Shown: in pieces, positions 1-5,081 of the stretch | How the letters are laid out: each line of letters begins with the position of its first letter | Position numbering within the stretch: the stretch's first letter is position 1 | Assembly: GCA_944382025.1 (NCBI GenBank) | Contig: CALWMQ010000067.1 | Location: 1-13,712, forward strand | Direction: 5' to 3' | DNA from: an uncultured Clostridia bacterium | GTDB taxonomy: Bacteria; Bacillota; Clostridia; Oscillospirales; Acutalibacteraceae | DNA: 13,712 bases | The notes under the pieces: model-generated | Seen by the model: only the letters and a program-made list of their open reading frames with translations | The model's database searches: none | Told to the model about the DNA's origin: nothing | Translations under genes and position numbers: made by a program

Positions 1-1
1 C

Positions 2-34
2 ACAGAGCCGCAGCTCTACGATCTAAAAAAATGA
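2..34 (+). CDS. Possible C-terminal end of an upstream gene (partial)
   Basis: The second frame is open from the left edge and ends at TGA 32-34, giving a tail TEPQLYDLKK. It could be the last codons of a gene lying mostly outside the window. With only ten residues no family can be named. The first frame is also open from the left edge through to base 399, so this reading is uncertain. It is offered because the next good ribosome site only appears at about base 102. Confidence 0.3.
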   Translation, partial: TEPQLYDLKK

Positions 35-61
35 CCCCGGCGCTGGACAGAGCGACCGGGG
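25..61 (-). terminator. Candidate rho-independent terminator for minus-strand transcription
   Basis: Bases 35-44 (CCCCGGCGCT) pair with 51-61 (AGCG, unpaired A55, CCGGGG) around a 6-base loop, a GC-rich ten-pair stem with one bulge. Read on the minus strand, the stem is followed by TCA and then seven T (plus-strand A25-A31), the usual layout of an intrinsic terminator. On the plus strand the stem is followed by GAGGGC and then A residues, so it would not terminate in that direction. No minus-strand gene is visible here. It may instead be a leader hairpin for the gene at 115. Confidence 0.45.
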
Positions 62-114
62 AGGGCAAAAAAATATTACACGGTCATTATAGGCCGAGAA
101 TAGGAGGAAAGTCA

Positions 115-399
115 ATGTTAAAAATTGAAATCAATGGAGCAATGGAAAAAATGACCATGGAGGGGACACGCTTTGACGTGGACGCCGACATGCTCAGAGT
201 CATGAAGCTCTTCAACGAACATCTGAAAAAGCACTTGGGCGAAGATGCAGGAAAAGAAAGGATGACCTTTTTATTCGCCGTCGCCACGCTTCCACCTGAG
301 GAGCTTTCTCGAGCTCACGAGGAGCTCGAGAGAAAATTCCCGGAGCGGGCCCAGAAAGCGGAGGACGCGTTTGCGAAATACATAATGGGGAGGGAATAG
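115..399 (+). CDS. Small conserved phage protein of unknown function, 94 aa
   Basis: I do not recognise a named domain. The ATG at 115 is chosen because a TAGGAGG ribosome site lies at 101-107; the reading frame is open further upstream, but no earlier start has such a site. The product is small, charged and probably helical. It opens with a short beta-like stretch (MLKIEIN) and a run rich in methionine and acidic residues, and its C-terminal half (about residues 60-90, PPEELSRAHEELERKF) looks like an amphipathic helix. There is no signal peptide or membrane segment. It is the first gene of the early run and is separated by only three bases from the next one. A ten-base perfect inverted repeat lies inside the coding region at 307-331. 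Confidence 0.75.
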   Translation: MLKIEINGAMEKMTMEGTRFDVDADMLRVMKLFNEHLKKHLGEDAGKERMTFLFAVATLPPEELSRAHEELERKFPERAQKAEDAFAKYIMGRE

Positions 400-402
400 A
401 AA

Positions 403-639
403 GTGAAGCAGATTGATTACCGGACAGCAGTGGAACTGATGGCATTTTCTGGCTGTACCGAGGTTAAGATCATGGTCGTTGAAGTAGATCCGATTGACTG
501 GAACACCCTCTATCAGCTGAACCAGGCAGGCCAGGTGCTCTTTTTTGTACCGGATGATCTTAGCCTGCCCGGCTCCCCCCCCCAAAGAGACGCAGAAAAA
601 GAGGAAGATCGACCGGGGAAAGGTCTGGGCCCTCCATGA
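403..639 (+). CDS. Upstream part of a frameshifted HTH protein, 78 aa as read
   Basis: It starts at GTG 403, eight bases after a GGGAGGG ribosome site at 388-394. Residues 1-57 look like a coherent domain (a MKQIDYRTAVELMAFSG start, then a beta-like segment and a VLFFVPDD stretch). After a run of nine C at 575-583 the frame becomes a low-complexity charged tail (about residues 58-78) ending at 637-639. Removing one C would instead read SPPKETQKKRK and continue through a helix-turn-helix domain to base 742, giving a 112-residue protein. The intact gene is therefore probably an N-terminal domain joined to a DNA-binding domain, a likely phage regulator. The shift could be a real mutation, slippage-based variation, programmed frameshifting or a sequencing error. 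Confidence 0.6.
   Translation: MKQIDYRTAVELMAFSGCTEVKIMVVEVDPIDWNTLYQLNQAGQVLFFVPDDLSLPGSPPQRDAEKEEDRPGKGLGPP
575..583 (+). repeat. Homopolymer run of nine C within a coding region
   Basis: Nine consecutive C occupy 575-583, exactly where the coding signal switches from the frame of 403 to the frame ending at 742. Runs of this length are prone to slippage in replication, transcription, translation and sequencing. Eight C (or eleven) would restore a continuous protein. Confidence 0.9.
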
Positions 640-742
640 GGCGGGGTGGAGTAACGTAAAAATTGCGGACGAGATTGGCTGCAGTGAAAGCAGCATATCT
701 ACTATTTTATCATCAAAGGAGGAAAAGAAAGATGCAGATTAA
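575..742 (+). pseudogene. Displaced C-terminal helix-turn-helix domain of the gene at 403
   Basis: In the frame beginning within the C run, the sequence reads PPPKETQKKRKIDRGKV and continues through AGWSNVKIADEIGCSESSIS to TAA 740-742. The GWSNVKIADEIGCSESSISTIL part has the spacing of a helix-turn-helix: a first helix with ALHEAGWS, then KIADEIG, a turn at CSES and a recognition helix SSISTIL. This resembles sigma-70 region 4 or resolvase-type HTH segments. The frame has only a TTG at 545 and an ATG at 554 upstream, and neither has a ribosome site, so it is unlikely to be translated alone. Its end overlaps the start of the next gene by 11 bases, and that gene's ribosome site AAAGGAGG (716-723) lies inside it. 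Confidence 0.6.
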
Positions 743-1220
743 GGTAACATTTGAAACCACAGAAGAGATGGAGCAGTTCTGCCGGATGATCGCCGGAGAA
801 AAAGAGGACAGGGCAAAGCTGCCGGAAGGCAGAAAGGGCGCACCGGTACAGGAAAGCGCACCGACCGCCGTGCCTGCCGGGGCGGCTGTACCGGTTACCG
901 CTCCGGCGATACCCAAGACACCTGCTCCGGTGCCAACCGTATCAGCTCCAGTACCAACCCCGACGCCAACCGCAGGCGCCCCTGTGGCGGCCCCGGTTAA
1001 TGCCGCTGTGCTCCCTGCGGGAGCCGTGCCCACGTCAGAGCACAGCTACACCCTGGATGATCTGTCCCGGGCGGCTATTACCTTGTTAGACTCAGGGCAT
1101 CAGCAGGCGGAGCTGCAGCAGCTTCTGGCCCAGTTTGGGGTGGCGGCACTCCCCATGCTGCCTGAAACGCAGTACGGCGCGTTTGCCACGGCGCTGAGAG
1201 GATTGGGGGCGAAGATCTGA
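732..1220 (+). CDS. Phage early protein with Ala/Pro-rich linker, 162 aa
   Basis: The ATG at 732 follows a strong AAAGGAGG site at 716-723. The protein has three parts. Residues 1-30 (MQIKVTFETTEEMEQFCRMI) form a short beta-helix head. Residues about 37-103 form a low-complexity linker of Ala, Pro, Val and Thr. Residues about 104-162 form a folded tail beginning SYTLDDLSRAAITLLDSG and ending YGAFATALRGLGAKI. The tail resembles conserved phage proteins of unknown function that commonly sit just before DUF2800 nucleases; this is from memory and was not searched. The linker suggests a tether joining two small domains, perhaps contacting DNA or a replication partner. The stop at 1218-1220 is one base before the next start, so the two genes are probably translated together. 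Confidence 0.75.
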   Translation: MQIKVTFETTEEMEQFCRMIAGEKEDRAKLPEGRKGAPVQESAPTAVPAGAAVPVTAPAIPKTPAPVPTVSAPVPTPTPTAGAPVAAPVNAAVLPAGAVPTSEHSYTLDDLSRAAITLLDSGHQQAELQQLLAQFGVAALPMLPETQYGAFATALRGLGAKI

Positions 1221-1221
1221 C

Positions 1222-2391
1222 ATGGGAGAGCACGCGTTATTAAGCGCTTCAGCGGCGCATCGGTGGCTTTACTGTACGCCCAGCGCCCGCCTGGAAGAGC
1301 AATTCCCGGATAATGGCTCAGAGGCGGCCAGGGAGGGGACCCTGGCCCACAAGCTGGCGGAGCTGAAGCTGCGCAATTACTTTTTTACAGCTGATTTTGG
1401 GAAAAGGAAGCTGAACGCCGCCGTGAAAAAGCTGAGGGAAGAGGAAGGCTGGGCGGATGAGATGATGGGGTACACGGATGACTACCTGGACTATGTGAAA
1501 TCCCTGGCCCTGGCATTCCCCGCGATGCCCAGCACCCGGCTGGAGCAAAGGGTGTCCTTTGATGCCTGGGTCCCGGAGGGGTTTGGTACTGCAGACTGCA
1601 TCCTTATGTCCGGTGGGGTGCTCCATGTCATTGATTTTAAGTATGGCAAAGGGGTGCCAGTATCGGCGGAAGGGAACCCTCAGCTGAGCCTTTACGCGCT
1701 TGGGGCCTATGCGGCTTATCAGCTGCTATACCCAATCGACACGGTCCGGCTGAGCATTGTACAGCCAAGGCTCACAGATGGGATCACAGAATGGGAGTGC
1801 AGCCTAAAGGAACTCCTGGCATGGGGGGACTGGGTAAAGGACAGGGCGACGCTTGCCTATGAGGGGAAGGGAGATTACGCGCCAGGGGAAAAGACCTGCC
1901 GGTTCTGCCGGGCGAAGGCCCAGTGCAGGGCCAGATCCGACAAGAACGTAGAGCTGGCGTTCCCCATCGGCGAGCTACCGCCACTGATTACGGCCAAAGA
2001 GGCAGGCGAACGCCTGATCGCACTGGAGGATGTGGCAAGATACCAGAAGGACCTCCAGGAATGGGCGCTGTCGGAATGCCTGGCCGGCAGGCAGGTGCCC
2101 GGCTGGAAGGCCGTGGAAGGACGCGCCGGGAGAGAGTGGAGCGACATGGACCAAGCCTTCGCGGCGCTCCAGAAAAACGGCATCCCGGAGTCCCTGCTGT
2201 ATGAGCGGGTGCCCCTCACCCTGGCCCAGACAGAAAAGGTTGTGGGCAAGGACCAGTTCGCCGAACTGGTGGGGGCCTATGTGCTGCGGAAGCCTGGAAA
2301 GCCGGCACTGGTGAAAGAAAGCGATAAGCGGGACGCGATCGCAAATAAGATTACCGCCGCAGAGGCGTTTAAGGAGGAAAAAGAAGCATGA
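1222..2391 (+). CDS. DUF2800 family Cas4/RecB-like PD-(D/E)XK nuclease, 389 aa
   Basis: It probably cuts or resects DNA during phage replication or recombination in the cytoplasm. The core of a RecB/Cas4-type nuclease is visible: H43 in EGTLAH, D125 in GTADC, D138 and K140 in HVIDFKYGKG, and Q154/Y158 in NPQLSLYAL. The last pair matches the QhxxY motif of this family. Cys18 near the N-terminus, with C226, C229 and C235 (CX2CX5C), forms the split cysteine set that binds a 4Fe-4S cluster in Cas4 and AddB proteins; binding here is inferred. Beyond residue 240 lies a helical extension that may contact DNA or partners. The start at 1222 has only a weak purine-rich site, so coupling to the preceding gene is likely. 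Its last codons hold the AAGGAGG site and the ATGA overlap for the SSB gene. Confidence 0.88.
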   Translation: MGEHALLSASAAHRWLYCTPSARLEEQFPDNGSEAAREGTLAHKLAELKLRNYFFTADFGKRKLNAAVKKLREEEGWADEMMGYTDDYLDYVKSLALAFPAMPSTRLEQRVSFDAWVPEGFGTADCILMSGGVLHVIDFKYGKGVPVSAEGNPQLSLYALGAYAAYQLLYPIDTVRLSIVQPRLTDGITEWECSLKELLAWGDWVKDRATLAYEGKGDYAPGEKTCRFCRAKAQCRARSDKNVELAFPIGELPPLITAKEAGERLIALEDVARYQKDLQEWALSECLAGRQVPGWKAVEGRAGREWSDMDQAFAALQKNGIPESLLYERVPLTLAQTEKVVGKDQFAELVGAYVLRKPGKPALVKESDKRDAIANKITAAEAFKEEKEA

Positions 2392-3047
2392 TCGGAGAAG
2401 CGACAAACGTAACGACAGGAGAAGTGAGATTAAGCTATGCCCATGTGTTTAAGCCCTACGCGGCTGTACCGGGGCAAGAAGAGAAGTACAGCGTGACTAT
2501 CCTGGTGCCTAAGAGCGACACTGCGACAAAGGCCCGGATCGATGCGGCCATTGAAGCTGCCAAGCAGAAGGGGATCGCGAATAAATGGAACGGCCAGTGC
2601 CCGCCTCTTGTACCCACCCCGGTCTATGACGGAGATGGGACGCGGCCTTCGGACGGGATGCCTTTTGGGGCAGAATGTAAAGGACACTGGGTGTTTACGG
2701 CCAGCGCCAAGGCGGACTACCCTCCGGAGGTAGTAGACGCCAACCGTAATCCTATTATCAACCAGTCTGAGATTTACAGCGGCGTGTATGCCTACGTGAA
2801 CGTAGAGTTCTTCCCCTATCTGTTCGGCGGGGCGAAGAAGGGGATCGGCTGCGGCCTCGGCCCGATTATGAAGTCCCGGGACGGGGAGCCCCTGGGAGGG
2901 AGTGCTCCTACGGCGGCCCAGGCATTCGGGGTGCCACAGCAGGCCGCCCCCGGTTACGCCCAGAACATGGGCAGCCCGCAGCAGGCTGTGCCGGGATACG
3001 GACAGCCAGCACAGGGGGTTAATCCTATTACAGGGCTGCCGTTCTGA
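2388..3047 (+). CDS. DUF2815 family single-stranded DNA-binding protein, 219 aa
   Basis: It is expected to coat single-stranded DNA at the phage replication fork. The sequence shows the family pattern: GEVRLSYAHVFKPYA at the N-terminus, a KYSVTILVPKSD strand at 33-44, and YSGVYAYVNVEFFPY with KGIGCGL at about 130-157, consistent with an OB-type beta fold. The C-terminal 40 residues are a flexible Gln/Pro/Gly tail with an imperfect duplication (PQQAAPGYAQ and PQQAVPGYGQ). It ends in GLPF, reminiscent of the IPF end of bacterial SSB proteins, though the acidic residues are absent. The ATG at 2388 overlaps the nuclease stop as ATGA, with AAGGAGG upstream. It sits directly before the polymerase gene, its likely partner. 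Confidence 0.88.
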   Translation: MIGEATNVTTGEVRLSYAHVFKPYAAVPGQEEKYSVTILVPKSDTATKARIDAAIEAAKQKGIANKWNGQCPPLVPTPVYDGDGTRPSDGMPFGAECKGHWVFTASAKADYPPEVVDANRNPIINQSEIYSGVYAYVNVEFFPYLFGGAKKGIGCGLGPIMKSRDGEPLGGSAPTAAQAFGVPQQAAPGYAQNMGSPQQAVPGYGQPAQGVNPITGLPF

Positions 3048-3073
3048 CAGAGAGGGCCAGCGCCCCCGGCAGC
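3035..3073 (+). promoter_or_regulatory. Inverted repeat spanning the SSB stop, just before the polymerase ribosome site
   Basis: GCTGCCG at 3035-3041 pairs perfectly with CGGCAGC at 3067-3073. A smaller GGGC/GCCC stem (3054-3057 with 3062-3065) could form inside the 25-base loop. The structure covers the SSB stop codon (3045-3047) and ends three bases before the AGGGAGG site (3076-3082) of the polymerase gene. No T run follows, so it is not a terminator. It could modulate translation of the polymerase or protect mRNA ends; this is inference. Confidence 0.3.
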
Positions 3074-3092
3074 TTAGGGAGGACGGAAACAT

Positions 3093-5069
3093 ATGGGGAA
3101 GAAACATCTGAGCATCGATATTGAAACAAAATCAAGTATAGACATAGGGAAGGCTGGGCTATATAAATACGCCCAGTCTCCAGACTTTGAAGTCCTGCTG
3201 TTTGCTTACCAGCTGGGGACCCTTCCGGTGCGGGTGATCGACCTGGCACAGGGGGAGACTATCCCGGAGTGGCTTTTAAATGCCTTGCGGGATCCGCGGG
3301 TGGTCAAGCATGCGTACAACGCCGCGTTTGAATGGTACTGCTTAAACAGGGCCGGATATGTGACCCCTCTGGAGCAGTGGCGCTGTACCATGGCACATGG
3401 GCTTTACTGCGGATATACAGCTGGGCTGGACGCCACCGGAAAAGCTATGGGGCTGCCCCAGGATAAGCGGAAGATGGCTGTGGGCAAGGCCCTGATCCGG
3501 TACTTTTGCACCCCCTGTAAGCCTACAAGGGCAAACGGGGGGCGTACCTGGAACCTGCCCCACCATGCCCCGGATAAATGGGAACTTTTTAAAGAATACT
3601 GCGGGCAGGACGTGGTAACAGAGCGAGAGATCCTGCGGCGCCTGAGCCAGTTCCCCATGCCGGAAGAGGAAGAGCGGCTCTGGCAGATGGATGTGAGGAT
3701 GAATGCCTATGGAGTCAGGGTTGATGAGGACCTGATCAAAGGCGCCCTGCGCATTGACCAGGCGTGCAGGAACGAACTGATAGATGAGGCAGTCCGTATT
3801 ACTGGAGTGGACAATCCAAACAGCACGGTCCAATTGCTGGAGTGGCTGTCCGGTAACGGTCTGGAGACGGATAACCTGAGAAAGGATACGGTGGCGGAGC
3901 TGGTGAAGGGGGATTACCCGGCACGCGTCCAGCGGATGTTGGAGATCAGGCAGCAGCTTGGTAAGACATCCGTCAAGAAGTATGTGGCCATGGAGACGGC
4001 CAGGTGCGAGGATGGCCGGGTGCGGGGGCTGACCCAGTATTATGGGGCTAACCGGACGGGTCGGTGGGCCGGGCGGCTGGTACAGATGCAGAACCTCCCC
4101 CGCAATTACCTGAAAACATTGGATGAGGCCAGGAAAATTGTGAAGGCGCAGAACTATGAGGGCTTAAAACTGATATATGGGAATGTGCCGGACACCTTAT
4201 CCCAGCTCATCCGCACAGCCTTCATCCCCTCGGAAGGGCATAAGTTTGTGGTGGCGGACTTCTCCGCCATTGAAGCCCGGGTAATCGCCTGGCTGGCGGG
4301 GGAGCAGTGGGTGAACGAGGTGTTCGCCACCCACGGGAAGATCTACGAGGCAACGGCGGCCCAGATGTTCCACGTGCCTGTGGAGAAAATCGCAAAGGGG
4401 AACCCAGAGTATGGCCTGCGTCAGAAGGGGAAGGTGGCCACCCTCGCGCTGGGGTATCAGGGAGGGACAAACGCGCTGATCGCGATGGGGGCCCTGAACA
4501 TGGGACTGACGGAGGAGGAGCTTCCCGACATTGTACAGAGATGGCGTGGGGCCAACCGGAGGATCTGTGACCTGTGGTACGCCGTGGAGGAGGCTGCCCT
4601 TGCGGCGATGAAAACGGCCAAACCCCAGGCGATCCATGGGCTGATCTTCGCCCAGGAGGGGGACCTGGTGTACGGGCAGTGCTTTTTGACCATCCGGCTG
4701 CCAAGCGGGAGGAAGCTCTACTACCCGAAACCCTTCCTGCAGGAGAACCGCTTCGGGAAAATGGCGGTGCATTACTACAGCGTGGGGCAGCAGACAAGGA
4801 AGTGGGAAGTGGACTCCACCTACGGCGGGAAGATGACCGAGAACATTGTCCAGGCGATTGCCCGGGACTGCCTGGCTGAGACGCTGAAACGGATTGACAG
4901 GAGAGGGCTCCAGGTGGTCTTCCACGTGCATGACGAGGTGATCATTGACGCCCCGATGGACGTGTCTGTAGACGAGGTTTGTGGCCTGATGGCGGAGCCT
5001 ATCCCCTGGGCGCCGGGACTTATCCTGAAAGGCGCCGGATTTGAGAGCAGTTATTACATGAAGGATTAG
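3093..5069 (+). CDS. Phage DNA polymerase, family A, with 3'-5' exonuclease, 658 aa
   Basis: This is the replicative polymerase of the phage. The N-terminal exonuclease has Exo I at D9/E11 (SIDIETKSS), Exo II at N76 and E80 (AYNAAFEW) and Exo III at Y169/D173 (YCGQDVV). The polymerase part has motif A at about 386-396 (VVADFSAIEAR, metal ligand D389), motif B with R443, K447 and Y455 (RQKGKVATLALGYQ), and motif C at 611-615 (HVHDE, D614). All catalytic residues are present, and no 5'-3' exonuclease domain precedes them. The motif B position matching E. coli Phe762 is Leu451. The start at ATG 3093 follows AGGGAGG at 3076-3082. It lies between the SSB and primase-helicase genes, so it belongs to a compact replisome cassette. 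Confidence 0.95.
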   Translation: MGKKHLSIDIETKSSIDIGKAGLYKYAQSPDFEVLLFAYQLGTLPVRVIDLAQGETIPEWLLNALRDPRVVKHAYNAAFEWYCLNRAGYVTPLEQWRCTMAHGLYCGYTAGLDATGKAMGLPQDKRKMAVGKALIRYFCTPCKPTRANGGRTWNLPHHAPDKWELFKEYCGQDVVTEREILRRLSQFPMPEEEERLWQMDVRMNAYGVRVDEDLIKGALRIDQACRNELIDEAVRITGVDNPNSTVQLLEWLSGNGLETDNLRKDTVAELVKGDYPARVQRMLEIRQQLGKTSVKKYVAMETARCEDGRVRGLTQYYGANRTGRWAGRLVQMQNLPRNYLKTLDEARKIVKAQNYEGLKLIYGNVPDTLSQLIRTAFIPSEGHKFVVADFSAIEARVIAWLAGEQWVNEVFATHGKIYEATAAQMFHVPVEKIAKGNPEYGLRQKGKVATLALGYQGGTNALIAMGALNMGLTEEELPDIVQRWRGANRRICDLWYAVEEAALAAMKTAKPQAIHGLIFAQEGDLVYGQCFLTIRLPSGRKLYYPKPFLQENRFGKMAVHYYSVGQQTRKWEVDSTYGGKMTENIVQAIARDCLAETLKRIDRRGLQVVFHVHDEVIIDAPMDVSVDEVCGLMAEPIPWAPGLILKGAGFESSYYMKD

Positions 5070-5081
5070 GGAGGATTTGTG

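Noticed and set aside
31..114. N-terminal extension of the first gene back to ATG 31
   Set aside because: No ribosome site precedes it and it would run through the GC-rich hairpin; ATG 115 has a strong TAGGAGG site.
880..1030. Ala/Pro-rich repeats as a possible CRISPR-like or tandem DNA repeat
   Set aside because: The repetition is at the amino-acid level with irregular spacing and no conserved DNA unit; it is a protein linker.
1222..2391. Cas4-like nuclease as evidence of a CRISPR-Cas locus
   Set aside because: No cas1, cas2 or repeat array is present, and the neighbours are phage replication genes; DUF2800 nucleases occur routinely in such phages.
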